This document shows, piece by piece, positions 20,450-30,728 of a stretch of 64,000 bases of DNA. The stretch covers positions 62,001 through 126,000 of the forward strand of contig NZ_JOHR01000019.1 of assembly GCF_000719775.1 (NCBI RefSeq), in the 5' to 3' direction. The position numbers and the translations under genes are program-made. The notes beneath the pieces are model-generated. The model worked only from the letters and a program-made list of their open reading frames with translations, did no database searches and was not told the DNA's origin. The DNA is from Streptomyces sp. NRRL F-5135. Lineage in GTDB: Bacteria > Actinomycetota > Actinomycetes > Streptomycetales > Streptomycetaceae. The stretch's first letter is position 1, and every line of letters starts with the position of its first letter.

Positions 20450-22977
20450 CTACGCGCCGCGCAGCACCGCGCCCGTGCGCTCGGCCGCGAGGGCGACCGC
20501 CGCGTCCCGGGCCGCCGTGGCCTCCTCGACCGTCAGCGTCCGGTCCGCCGCGCGGAAGCGCAGGGCGTACGCCAGCGACTTGTGGCCCGCGCCGATCTGC
20601 TCGCCCGTGAAGACGTCGAACAGCCGCAGGGACTCCAGGAGTTCGCCCGCGCCCTCGCGCAGCGCCCGCTCCACCTCGACGGCCGGCACCTCGGCCGGGA
20701 CGACCAGCGCCACGTCCTGGGTGGCGACCGGGTAGGCGGAGATGCGGGGCGCCCGGAGCGGGCCCGTGCCCGCGCGCTCCAGCAGGTCGAGGTCGAGCTC
20801 CATGGCACAGGTCCTGGCGGGCAGCCCGAGTGCCTTCACGGCCCGCGGGTGCAGCTCGCCCGCGTGGCCGACGGGCGTCTCGACGCCGTCCACGGTGACG
20901 AAGAGCGCGGCGCACCGGCCCGGGTGCCACGGCTCGTACTGGCCGGCCCGGACGAGCAGTTCGGCCCCCGCCTCGCGGGCGACGCCACGGGCCGCCTCGA
21001 CGGCGTCCGCCCAGTCGGCCGGGCGGCCCCGGCCCCACCAGCCGGCCTGTTCGCGGGCCCCGGCCAGGACGACGGCGGCGTGCCGCGGCTGGCGCGGCAG
21101 CGCCGCGTCGAGCGTGGCCAGCTGCTCGTCGGCCGGGCGCCGGTCCACGGGCAGCCGGGCCGGTACGGTCTCCTCGCCGGTGGCCCGGAAGACCAGCCCG
21201 GTCTCGAACAGCGCCAGGTCGTGCGAGCCCCGGCCGTCGTTGCGGCGGAGCGCGGCGAGCAGGCCCGGCAGCAGCGTGGTGCGCAGCGCGGGCTCCTCGT
21301 CGGAGAGCGGGTTGGCCAGCGTGACCGTACGGCGCCGGTCGTCGTCGGCGGGCAGGCCCAGGGCGTCGAGCGCCGCGTCCCCGAGGAACGGGTAGTTCAG
21401 CGCCTCGACGTAACCGGCGCCCGCCAGCGCCCGGCCCACCCGGCGGTGCAGCCGCTGCCGCTCGGTCAGCCCGCGCCCCGCGGGCGGGGTGGGCAGCGTC
21501 GAGGGGAGGTTCTCGTACCCCTCCAGGCGGATGACCTCCTCGGCGAGGTCGTTGGGCTCGCGCAGGTCGGGCCGCCAGGACGGGACGGTGACGACCAGCT
21601 CGTCCTGCCCGTAGACGTCGCAGCCGATCTGCTGGAGCCGCCGTACGACGGTCTCCCGGCCGTAGTCGACTCCCGCGACCCGGTCGGGGTGGTCGGCCGG
21701 CATGGCGACGGTGTGCGGCGCGGAGGGCGCGATGACCTCCGTGACGCCGGCCTCGGCCGAACCGCCGGCGAGCAGCACCAGCAGGTCGGCGGTCCGCTGC
21801 GCGGCGGCTGCCGTGGCCTCGGGGTCGACGCCCCGCTCGAAGCGCTTGGACGCCTCGGAGGGGAGCTTGTGGCGGCGCGCGGCGCGGGCGATCGTGATCG
21901 CGTCGAAGTGCGCGGCCTCGATGACCACCTCGGTGGTGCCCGTCACCTCGCCGGTCCCGGGGTCGGCCACCGGGTCGGCGATCTCGGTGTCGGCACCGCC
22001 CATCACGCCGGCCAGCCCGATGGGGCCCCGGTCGTCGGTGATGACGAGGTCCTCGGGGTCGAGGACCCGCTTGGCGCCGTCGAGGGTGGTGATCTTCTCC
22101 CCGGACCGGGCGCGCCGGACACCGATCGGCCCTTCCAGCCGGGACCGGTCGTAGGCGTGCAGCGGCTGGCCCAGCTCCAGCATCACGTAATTGGTGATGT
22201 CGACGGCGAGCGAGACCGGCCGCATGCCCGCCTTCTGGAGGCGGCGCGTGAGCCAGATCGGGCTGCGGGCCTCGGGGTCGATGCCGGTGACCGTACGGGC
22301 GGTGAAGCGGGAGCAGCCCACCGGGTCGGCGACCTTGACCGGGTGGCCGTAGGCGTTCGGGGCCGGGGTGTCGATCAGCGCCGGGTCGCGCAGCGGCAGG
22401 CCGTAGGCGATGGCGGTCTCCCGCGCGACCCCGCGCATCGAGAGGCAGTAGCCGCGGTCGGGGGTGACGGCGATGTCGAGGACCTCGTCCACCAGCTCCA
22501 GCAGCGCGATGGCGTCGGTGCCGGCCTCGTGCTCGGGCGACAGCACGATGATGCCGCCCGAGCCGTCGTCGCCCATGCCCAGCTCGTCGCCGGAGCAGAT
22601 CATGCCGTGCGAGACCTTGCCGTACGTCTTGCGCGCGGAGATCGCGAAGCCACCGGGGAGGACCGCGCCGGGCAGCACCACGACGACCTTGTCCCCGACG
22701 GCGAAGTTGCGGGCGCCGCAGACGATCTCCTGCGGCTCGCCCGTGCCGTTGGCGGTGCCGACGTCGACCGTGCAGAAGCGGATCGGCTTCTTGAAGCCCT
22801 CCAGCTCCTCGATGGTGAGCACCTTGCCGACGACCAGGGGACCCTTGAGGTCGGCGCCGAGCCGCTCGACGGTCTCGACCTCCAGACCGGCGGAGACGAG
22901 CCTCGCCTGGACGTCACGGCCGGTCTCCGTCGCCGGCAGGTCGACGTACTCCCGCAGCCAGGAAAGCGGGACGCGCA

Positions 22978-22978
<1 letters not shown>
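20450..22978 (-). CDS. pheT: phenylalanyl-tRNA synthetase beta subunit
   Basis: The beta subunit pairs with PheS to charge tRNA-Phe and carries the editing site. The 842-residue protein begins [18 protein letters not shown], has the tRNA-binding OB domain (about residues 40-155), the B3/B4 editing and B5 domains in the middle, and a C-terminal ferredoxin-fold anticodon-binding domain ([20 protein letters not shown] to the end). Length and order are normal. The ATG overlaps the pheS stop (TGATG), so the two are translationally coupled. Confidence 0.97.
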
Positions 22979-24183
<1,205 letters not shown>

Positions 24184-24351
24184 TCACGGGGCGCGAAGGT
24201 GCCGAAAGTCGAGTCTACGGGCCGTACGGGGGTGAGGCGGTCGCAAGGTCCGCCGCGCGGTGCGTGCGGTCCGCGCGGCGCGGAGGCCGGCGGTCGGCCG
24301 TGCGCGGGCCGGGCGGCCGGAGCGAGTGACCCGGGGGAGCCCGTGGGCGGC

Positions 24352-25755
24352 TCAGGACAGATAGGCCGGAGCGCCGACGGGCAGGGTAAATCGGAACTCC
24401 GCGCCGCCGCAGGGCCCCCGGCCGACCGTGATCGTGCCGCCGTGGGCCTCGACGATGCCCTTGACGATGTAGAGGCCGAGACCGGTCCCGCCGCGCTTGC
24501 TGCCCCGCCAGAAGCGGGTGAAGACACGGCTCATCGACTCCTCGGGAATACCGGGGCCCTCGTCGCACACGGTGACGGCCGTTCCCTTCTCCTCGCTGTC
24601 CGCGCGCACGAGGCGCGCGGCCGCCACCTCGATGGTGACGGTTCCCTCGCCGTGGCGCACCGCGTTTTCCAGCAGGTTGGCGAGAATCTGGTCGATCTTG
24701 TCGGGGTCGGCCCACAGATCGGGCAGCGGCTGCTGGATCCGTACCAGGAACCGGTCGGGCGACTGTCCGGAGGCGGTGTGGGCCTGGACGTGGCGGCCGA
24801 CGGCCGCGCCGATGTCGACCGGCTGGCGGCGTACCTCCAGCCGGCCCGAATCGATGCGGGAGATGTCGAGCAGTTCCGCGATCAGCCGGGTGACCCGGTT
24901 GGCGTCGGCGTCGACGGTCTCCAGCATCAGCCGCTTCTGGTCGTCGGTGAACCGCTCCCACTTGGCCAGCAGCGTCGCCGTGAACCCCTTCACGGACGTC
25001 AGCGGCGAGCGCAGTTCGTGGGCGACGGTGGCGATCAGCTCCGCGTGGCTGCGCTCCGTACGGCGCCGGGCCTCGGTGCCGCGGATGGAGACGACCAGCC
25101 GGTGGACGGGCCCGGTGGGCCGGGTACGGACGTAGCGCGCCGAGACCAGGACCTCGCGGCCGCCCGGCAGCAGCAGGTTCCGCTCGGGCTGGCCGACCCG
25201 CGTGGCCAGCCCCCCGTACGGGTCGGTCAGGGCCCACCAGCGGCGGCCCTTGAGGTCCTCCAGCGGCAGGGCGCGCTCCAGCGGTTCGCCGAGCGCCTCG
25301 GAGAGCGGTACGGCGGTGATACGGACGGCGGCGGCGTTGAAGCCGATGACGCGGCCGGTCTCGTCGGCGACGACCAGGCCGTCGGGGAGGTCGTCGGGGC
25401 CGATTCCCAGATCGCCGATCCCCAGGTCACCGCCCCGAGGCTCGCCGATCCCCGGGCCGCCGGCCACGGGCTCACCGGTTCCCGGGTCACCGGCCAGGTC
25501 CTCGTCGGGACCGGTCCCGGGCCCGTGCCCGGCACCGGGAGCGCGTCCGGTCCCGTCGCGGGGTCCGTTCCCGGGGAGCGACGCCGTCCCGGCTTCGACA
25601 CGGCCGACGGCGGCACCGGCCACCCCGTCGTCCGACGCCGGCCCGGCGGCAGGGTCCGGCGCGGAACCGGTGGTGCCTGTTCCGCACCGGTCGGAGGCAC
25701 GTGGTGAAGGTAAGGGTCCCTGGACCCGGGCGGGGCCGCTCGCGCCGACAACCAT
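24352..25755 (-). CDS. PAS-containing sensor histidine kinase (TTA codon)
   Basis: The 467-residue protein has a long low-complexity N-terminus with GDPGTGEP/GIGEP-type repeats (to about residue 115) and a PAS-like domain (about 120-215: LPDGLVVADETGRVIGFNAA). A kinase core follows: H-box IATVAHELRSPLTSVKGFT, N-box NLLENAVRHGEG, G1 CDEGPGIPEE, G2 GTGLGLYIVKG. No membrane segment is evident, so it is probably soluble. No response regulator is adjacent, so its partner is unknown. ATG 25755 was preferred over GTG 25767 because AAGGTGGG is then at a proper distance. Codon 15 (25711-25713) is TTA. Confidence 0.88.
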   Translation of the reverse strand: MVVGASGPARVQGPLPSPRASDRCGTGTTGSAPDPAAGPASDDGVAGAAVGRVEAGTASLPGNGPRDGTGRAPGAGHGPGTGPDEDLAGDPGTGEPVAGGPGIGEPRGGDLGIGDLGIGPDDLPDGLVVADETGRVIGFNAAAVRITAVPLSEALGEPLERALPLEDLKGRRWWALTDPYGGLATRVGQPERNLLLPGGREVLVSARYVRTRPTGPVHRLVVSIRGTEARRRTERSHAELIATVAHELRSPLTSVKGFTATLLAKWERFTDDQKRLMLETVDADANRVTRLIAELLDISRIDSGRLEVRRQPVDIGAAVGRHVQAHTASGQSPDRFLVRIQQPLPDLWADPDKIDQILANLLENAVRHGEGTVTIEVAAARLVRADSEEKGTAVTVCDEGPGIPEESMSRVFTRFWRGSKRGGTGLGLYIVKGIVEAHGGTITVGRGPCGGAEFRFTLPVGAPAYLS

Positions 25756-25845
25756 CCCGCATCCCACCTTCTTCCGCGTCGCTCAGTGCTCAGTGGGGCT
25801 CCGAAACCGCCACACTACTAGCTGAACGTGACGGAGCGGACCCCC

Positions 25846-26685
25846 TCAGCGTTCGCCGCGGGTTCGCTGGGCGCGCGCTGAGGCATAGAGACATACGGCC
25901 GCGGCCGTCGCGAGGTTCAGGCTCTCCGCCTTTCCGTGGATCGGCACCCGCACGACGGCGTCCGCGAGGGCCCTGGTCTCCGCCGGCAGCCCCCATGCCT
26001 CGTTGCCGAAGATCCAGGCCGTGGGCCCGCCCATGGTGCCCGCGTCCAGTTCGTCGTCCAGGTCGTCCGCGCCCGCCCCGTCGGCCGCCAGAATCCGGAC
26101 GCCCGCTTCCTTGAGCCCGTGGACGGCCCGCTCGACGGGGACGCCGACGGCCACCGGCAGATGGAAGAGCGAGCCCACGGAGGCCCGCACCGACTTCGGG
26201 TTGTACAGGTCGACGGAGGCGTCGGTGAGCACGACGGCGTCGGCGCCCGCGGCGTCCGCGCAGCGCAGCACCGTACCGGCGTTCCCCGGGTCGCGGACGT
26301 GCGCCAGGACGGCGACCAGCCGGGGCCGGGAGCGCAGGATGTCCTCGAACGGCGAGTCGAGGAAGCGGCAGACGCCGAGCAGCCCCTGGGGGGTGACGGT
26401 CTGGGACACCTCGGCGATCACCGTGTCGGCGGCGAAGTGCACGCGGGCGCCGGCCGCGCGGGCCGCGGTGACGATGTCCGCGTACCGTTCGGCGGCCTCG
26501 ACGGTGGCGAACAGCTCCAGGAGCGTCGGTTCACCGCCCTCACCGCGGTGCGCCACCGCCTCCCGTACGGCCTGCGGCCCCTCGGCGATGAACCGCCGCT
26601 CCTTGCCCCGGAAGGCGCGCTTGGCGAGCCGCCGCGCGGCCGTGACACGCGGGGAACGCGGGGAGATCAGCTCGGGGGTGCCCAT
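25846..26685 (-). CDS. SpoU/TrmH-family rRNA or tRNA 2'-O-methyltransferase
   Basis: The 279-residue protein begins with a SpoU substrate-binding-like region (RRLAKRAFRGKERRFIAEGP). It then shows the three SPOUT motifs: DPGNAGTVLRCADAAGADAV, IFGNEAWGLP and VPIHGKAESLNLATAAAVCL. These proteins use S-adenosylmethionine through a knotted fold to methylate ribose in RNA. The target nucleotide cannot be read here; RlmB/TsnR-like is possible. It lies downstream of rplT after a terminator. Confidence 0.92.
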   Translation of the reverse strand: MGTPELISPRSPRVTAARRLAKRAFRGKERRFIAEGPQAVREAVAHRGEGGEPTLLELFATVEAAERYADIVTAARAAGARVHFAADTVIAEVSQTVTPQGLLGVCRFLDSPFEDILRSRPRLVAVLAHVRDPGNAGTVLRCADAAGADAVVLTDASVDLYNPKSVRASVGSLFHLPVAVGVPVERAVHGLKEAGVRILAADGAGADDLDDELDAGTMGGPTAWIFGNEAWGLPAETRALADAVVRVPIHGKAESLNLATAAAVCLYASARAQRTRGER

Positions 26686-26744
26686 GGGCGACGGCTCTCA
26701 CTTCTCGTACGGGTCGGAACGGGGGCGGGCAGGGCCGGAACGCA

Positions 26745-26777
26745 CCGGACCCGCAGGCGCTGTGCCTGCGGGTCCGG
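26745..26777 (-). terminator. terminator after rplT
   Basis: A 14-bp perfect stem (CCGGACCCGCAGGC paired with GCCTGCGGGTCCGG) with a 5-nt loop, about 40 bp downstream of the rplT stop. It separates the ribosomal operon from the methyltransferase gene. Confidence 0.85.
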
Positions 26778-26815
26778 CGGGAAGAAACGGCGTCCTGACG
26801 ACGGTCGGTCGACGG

Positions 26816-27202
26816 TCAGGCGGCGGCCTTCGGGGCGTTGACGTCGCTCGGAAGCGCCTTCTGGGCAACCTCCACCAGCGCCGCGAACGCGTTCGCGTCG
26901 TTGACCGCCAGCTCGGCCAGGATCTTGCGGTCCACCTCGACGTTGGCGGCCTTCAGCCCCTGGATGAAGCGGTTGTAGGTGATGCCGTTGGCGCGGGCAG
27001 CGGCGTTGATGCGCTGGATCCACAGCTGACGGAAGTCGCCCTTGCGCTTCTTGCGGTCGTTGTAGTTGTAGACGAGGGAGTGGGTGACCTGCTCCTTCGC
27101 CTTGCGGTACAGGCGCGAGCGCTGGCCGCGGTAGCCGCTGGCCTGCTCGAGGATTGCCCGGCGCTTCTTGTGGGCGTTGACTGCCCGCTTGACGCGTGCC
27201 AC
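26816..27202 (-). CDS. rplT: 50S ribosomal protein L20
   Basis: L20 is an early-binding 23S rRNA protein needed for large-subunit assembly. The 128-residue sequence is basic, begins [20 protein letters not shown] and has the family's [16 protein letters not shown] segment. The start is GTG 27202 with AAGGAG upstream. Third gene of infC-rpmI-rplT. Confidence 0.98.
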   Translation of the reverse strand: MARVKRAVNAHKKRRAILEQASGYRGQRSRLYRKAKEQVTHSLVYNYNDRKKRKGDFRQLWIQRINAAARANGITYNRFIQGLKAANVEVDRKILAELAVNDANAFAALVEVAQKALPSDVNAPKAAA

Positions 27203-27303
27203 GTGTTAACTCCTTGTAGCGGGGCCGTGGTAGTGCTCACACGGCCCGGAAACGAATGATCCCGGTCCTGTGGTCGCGGCCCCCGTCACCGGGGGACGCG
27301 GCC

Positions 27304-27498
27304 TCACTTGCCGAGAAGCTTCTTGATCTTCTTGGCGTCGCCCGGGGCCATCTCGGCGTTGCCGGTGAGGCGACGCGTCAGCTTGGACGACTTGTGCTCG
27401 AGCAGGTGGCGCTTGCCGGCCCGCTCGCGCAGCACCTTGCCGGAGCCGGTGATCTTGAAGCGCTTGCTGGCACCGCTGTGCGACTTGTTCTTCGGCAT
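27304..27498 (-). CDS. rpmI: 50S ribosomal protein L35
   Basis: The 64-residue basic protein ([20 protein letters not shown] ... [13 protein letters not shown]) has the standard L35 length and motifs. GAGGAG lies before the ATG. It sits between infC and rplT, the conserved order. Confidence 0.97.
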   Translation of the reverse strand: MPKNKSHSGASKRFKITGSGKVLRERAGKRHLLEHKSSKLTRRLTGNAEMAPGDAKKIKKLLGK

Positions 27499-27625
27499 GG
27501 CGCCGTTTCTCTCCTCGTCAGTGGCGCTCCCAGCCGGTCGCGGGCGACCGGCGAGCGGGAGCGTCAGATCTCTGGTATGGGGTTCCGGGCGGGAACCGGG
27601 GGCCGCGCGAGCGGTCCGCCCCGGC

Positions 27626-28240
27626 TCATGCCTCGGAAGACGCCTCGGCCGGGGTCTCGGCCGCCTCGCTCTGGCGTCCCGCCTTGCGGGCGTCCTGAGC
27701 CGCGCGTGCCTCGGCCATGGCCTCGGTCTTCTTCTTGTGCGGGCCAAGAACCATGATCATGTTCCGGCCGTCCTGCTTCGGGTTCGACTCGATGAACCCG
27801 AGGTCCTCGACATCCGAAGCGAGTCGCTGGAGCAGCCGGAAGCCCAGCTCGGGCCGGGACTGCTCACGACCGCGGAACATGATCGTGATCTTTACCTTGT
27901 CGCCCTGCTTGAGGAACCGGACGACATGACCCTTCTTGGTGTCGTAGTCGTGCGGGTCGATCTTCGGCCGGAGCTTCATCTCCTTGATGACCGTGTGCGC
28001 CTGGTTCTTGCGCGCCTCACGGGCCTTCATGGCCGACTCGTACTTGAACTTCCCGTAGTCCATGAGCTTGCACACGGGCGGACGGGCGTTCGCCGCGACC
28101 TCGACCAGGTCCAGGTCGTACTCCTGCGCAAGCTCCAGTGCCTTGGCCAGCGGGACGATGCCCACCTGCTCACCACTGGGACCGACAAGTCGCACCTCGG
28201 GAACGCGAATCCGGTCGTTGATGCGGGGCTCGGCGCTGAT
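27626..28240 (-). CDS. infC: translation initiation factor IF-3 (ATC start)
   Basis: IF-3 binds the 30S subunit and checks start-codon identity. The protein of about 204 residues has the N-domain ([19 protein letters not shown]), the linker, and the C-domain ([34 protein letters not shown]), plus an Ala/Glu-rich tail. No ATG, GTG or TTG lies at the expected start. The conserved SAEPRIND sequence follows an ATC codon (28238-28240), which is itself preceded by GAGGAGG. Rare start codons in infC are known from E. coli (AUU), where IF-3 represses its own synthesis. A GTG at 28264 is in frame but lies upstream of the ribosome-binding site. Confidence 0.93.
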   Translation of the reverse strand: MSAEPRINDRIRVPEVRLVGPSGEQVGIVPLAKALELAQEYDLDLVEVAANARPPVCKLMDYGKFKYESAMKAREARKNQAHTVIKEMKLRPKIDPHDYDTKKGHVVRFLKQGDKVKITIMFRGREQSRPELGFRLLQRLASDVEDLGFIESNPKQDGRNMIMVLGPHKKKTEAMAEARAAQDARKAGRQSEAAETPAEASSEA

Positions 28241-28631
28241 GGATCCTCCTCGGTAGCACCACACGACTGTCTGGCAGACAGCCGCGCAACGTCTGTTTCT
28301 CTTCGGACCAACCGCGGCGGCACATCAAAAATGCCCCGGAACGGCACACAGGCAGGAGCTCCTCGAAACCGGAGCACCGCCGCGTACTGCCACGGGGCGC
28401 ATCGGGCGACCTCCATCGTCCGTACGGAACGATGGCCGCCGCCTGACCGGTGACCCGCTGCCCGACAGGGGCAGCCAGGTGGGAGATCGGAGCCTCCACT
28501 TGCGGGCCGGGCACTCTGGTGTCCGGCCGGTCGTCACTCCAGGTTAGCAGCCGCCGCGCGGGTGCGCTAACCAGGCGTCCGCCGGAATCCCGGGGACGGG
28601 GCCGCGGCGGCGGGGGCCTATCGTGTGGAGC
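28241..28631. other. infC leader and divergent promoter region
   Basis: About 390 bp between infC and the divergent DUF1844 gene. On the minus strand it holds a likely long infC leader with a 6-bp hairpin (CTGTCT/AGACAG, 28267-28281), a palindrome AGGAGCTCCT (28354-28363), and an unusual run of five T (28327-28331) after a small GGCA-closed hairpin, which could be an attenuator. No gene is supported here. Confidence 0.45.
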
Positions 28632-29021
28632 ATGAGCGACGTGACCCCCTCCTCCCCCGACGCCGGAGCCGATGCCGCCGCCGCGTCGGCCGGCTTCGAC
28701 GCCATGACCCGCGACATCGCGGAGGTGCCCGCCGTCGAGGTGATCGTCACGGTCGCGGTCAACCTGATGAGCGCCGCCGCCGTCAAGCTCGGCCTGACCG
28801 AGGACGGCGCGGAGCACAAGGATCTCGACGAGGCGCGGAAGCTGGTCCACGCGCTGGCCGGGCTGCTGGACGCGAGCACGACGGAGATCAGCTCGTTCCA
28901 CGCCGCACCGCTGCGGGACGGGCTGAAGTCGCTCCAGCTCGCGTTCCGGGAGGCGTCACTCGTGCCGGACGAGCCGGGACAGGGCCCCGGCGAGAAGTAC
29001 ACGGGTCCGGTCTACGGCTGA
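28632..29021 (+). CDS. DUF1844 protein
   Basis: The 129-residue protein has an acidic Ala/Asp-rich N-terminus and a DUF1844 core (VEVIVTVAVNLMSAAAVKLG ... DLDEARKLVHALAGLLDAST). The family is widespread in actinobacteria next to infC, and its function is unknown. TATCGT lies 7 nt before the ATG. GTGGAG is too close to be a good ribosome-binding site, so the transcript may be leaderless. Confidence 0.85.
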   Translation: MSDVTPSSPDAGADAAAASAGFDAMTRDIAEVPAVEVIVTVAVNLMSAAAVKLGLTEDGAEHKDLDEARKLVHALAGLLDASTTEISSFHAAPLRDGLKSLQLAFREASLVPDEPGQGPGEKYTGPVYG

Positions 29022-29120
29022 GCCGCCGGGCGCCGCGCCTTCCAGGTCGCGTGCGCCTTCCGCCGTCCGTGCGGCGCGGGTGCCCGCGCCGTTACGGGGC
29101 GCCCCCGTCCCCCTCACCAC

Positions 29121-29903
29121 TCATCCGCGCACGAACAAGGGCTCGCCCGGTGGCGTGGCCTCGGCCGGCAGCAGTGCCAGGTCGAGCCCGCGCACCAGGC
29201 GGGCCCTCAGCACGTCGTCGGCCGCCAGCGCCCGGGCGACCCGGCGGGCCGCCTCGGCGGGCGGCGCCGTCGGCCCCAGGACGAGCGCGAGCGTGCCGTC
29301 CGCGCTGCCCGGACCGAGATAGGCGCGCAGCACGGCGGGTTCCGCGGCGACCGCGGAACGCACCGCCGCGGTGACGGCGGGGTCGTCGAGCGGATCGGCG
29401 CTGATGCGCCCCTCGGCGAGGGCGAGCAGGGCGGGACCCGCCAGCTGGTAGGGGACGGGGCCCGCCAGGTCGAGCACCAGCGTGTCGGCCTTCTCGTGCG
29501 CGGCGGCCCGGAGCGCCTGGTGCAGGGGTACGGCGACGGGCCGGGCCGCCGGGTCCCAGCGGGCCAGCGTCTCGGTGGAGGTGAAGGCGGGCAGCGCGCG
29601 CCGGTCGCCGGCGGTGAGCGTGGGCACGGCCATGTCACTGGTCTTCTCGCGCCGCAACCCGCCCGCCCGTCGCCCACCACCGCCCTCACCGGACGCTGCG
29701 CGGCCCCCCTCGTCTTCGTCCTCCTCCACCTCGCCGAGGACCGCGACCACGGGCACGAGCAGCCGGGCCCCCTTCAGCGCGGCCAGGACCTCCGGCTCGG
29801 CGGAGGGATCCGCCGCCCAGGCGGCGAGGGCCGCCGCGAGAGCGGGGTCGGCGCCGCCGTCGTCGTCCGAGAAACCGGGGTCCGGGATGTTCTTCAGCTC
29901 CAC
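29121..29903 (-). CDS. SseB-domain protein
   Basis: The 260-residue protein has an acidic N-terminus (IPDPGFSDDDGGADPALAAA), an SseB N-domain containing LLVPVVAVLGEVE (about residues 48-60), an acidic and Gly-rich insertion, then TSDMAVPTLTAGDRRALPAF and TSTETLARWDPAARPVAVP, and an SseB C-domain. SseB-like proteins are common in streptomycetes, often near secretion or ribosomal genes; their role is not known. GTG 29903 follows a TAGTCT hexamer by 6 nt, without a ribosome-binding site, so it appears leaderless. It shares a 41-bp divergent promoter region with the next gene. Confidence 0.85.
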   Translation of the reverse strand: MELKNIPDPGFSDDDGGADPALAAALAAWAADPSAEPEVLAALKGARLLVPVVAVLGEVEEDEDEGGRAASGEGGGGRRAGGLRREKTSDMAVPTLTAGDRRALPAFTSTETLARWDPAARPVAVPLHQALRAAAHEKADTLVLDLAGPVPYQLAGPALLALAEGRISADPLDDPAVTAAVRSAVAAEPAVLRAYLGPGSADGTLALVLGPTAPPAEAARRVARALAADDVLRARLVRGLDLALLPAEATPPGEPLFVRG

Positions 29904-29944
29904 AAGTCGAGACTAGATGAGCGGCTCCGCCGTAGAGTCGTCGG
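29904..29944. promoter_or_regulatory. two interlocked divergent leaderless promoters
   Basis: Minus strand: TAGTCT (29910-29915) ends 6 nt before GTG 29903. Plus strand: TAGAGT (29933-29938) ends 6 nt before GTG 29945. The -35 position of each promoter falls on or near the -10 of the other, so both cannot be occupied at once. Confidence 0.55.
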
Positions 29945-30589
29945 GTGAATCTCTCGGTCGCGGTATACGACATGGCGGACGGGCGGGGAACGGCGTACGG
30001 CGCGGACCGCGTGTACGTCACCGCCAGTGTGGTGAAGACGGCGATCCTGGCCGCGTTGTTGTTCAGGGCCCAGGACACGGGCCGGTGGCTGACGGCCGAA
30101 CAGGAGCGCCTGGCCGAGGAGATGATGCGGCGCAGCGACAACGACGCGGCGACGGCCCTGCGGGAGGCGGTCGGCGGTATCGAGGGGCTGCGCGCCGCCC
30201 ACGCGCGGCTGGGGATGGGCAGGACCGAGGCGGAGCGGGCGTGGGGACTGACCCGCACCACCGCGAGCGACCAACTGACCCTGCTGAGAGCGGTGTTCGC
30301 ACCCGAGGCCGCCGCCGCGGCGCTCGACGGCGATTCCCGCGCGTATCTGGCGGGACTGATGGGGCGTGTGGTGCCGGGCCAGGACTGGGGCGTCTCGGCG
30401 GCCGGCGGTGACTGGGCCCTGAAGAACGGCTGGTTGCCGAGGAGCGACAGCGGCCTGTGGGTGATCCACTCGGTGGGGCGGGTGGATCACCGTCTGATGG
30501 CGGTGTTGTCGGACGGTCACGCCTCGATGGAGGAAGGGATAGCCCGGGTGGAGGAGGCGGCGAAGGGGGCGATGCGGCGCCCGGTGTGA
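29945..30589 (+). CDS. class A beta-lactamase-fold serine hydrolase without signal peptide
   Basis: The 214-residue protein keeps the family's active-site motifs: SxxK as SVVK (about residues 28-31), SDN in RRSDNDAAT, and a KTG-like KNG in WALKNGW. It lacks the class A Glu166 loop in recognisable form and has no signal peptide, so it is predicted to stay in the cytoplasm. It is more likely a peptidase or esterase relative than a resistance enzyme. The GTG start follows TAGAGT by 6 nt and has no ribosome-binding site. Confidence 0.75.
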   Translation: MNLSVAVYDMADGRGTAYGADRVYVTASVVKTAILAALLFRAQDTGRWLTAEQERLAEEMMRRSDNDAATALREAVGGIEGLRAAHARLGMGRTEAERAWGLTRTTASDQLTLLRAVFAPEAAAAALDGDSRAYLAGLMGRVVPGQDWGVSAAGGDWALKNGWLPRSDSGLWVIHSVGRVDHRLMAVLSDGHASMEEGIARVEEAAKGAMRRPV

Positions 30590-30643
30590 CACGGGTCGGC
30601 TCGCCGGGTCAGTGGGTCACGACGCCCCGGCTCGCGGTATTCC

Positions 30644-30678
30644 GGCTCCCGGCTCCCGGCTCCCGGCTCCTGGCTCCC
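30644..30678. repeat. 7-bp tandem repeat (GGCTCCC)
   Basis: Five copies of GGCTCCC (one with a T) lie between the ends of two converging genes. I see no coding or hairpin role. Confidence 0.85.
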
Positions 30679-30728
30679 GGCGTCCGAATCCCACGGTCGG
30701 TGGCCGACTCACGCGGTCGCGTCCGGCG

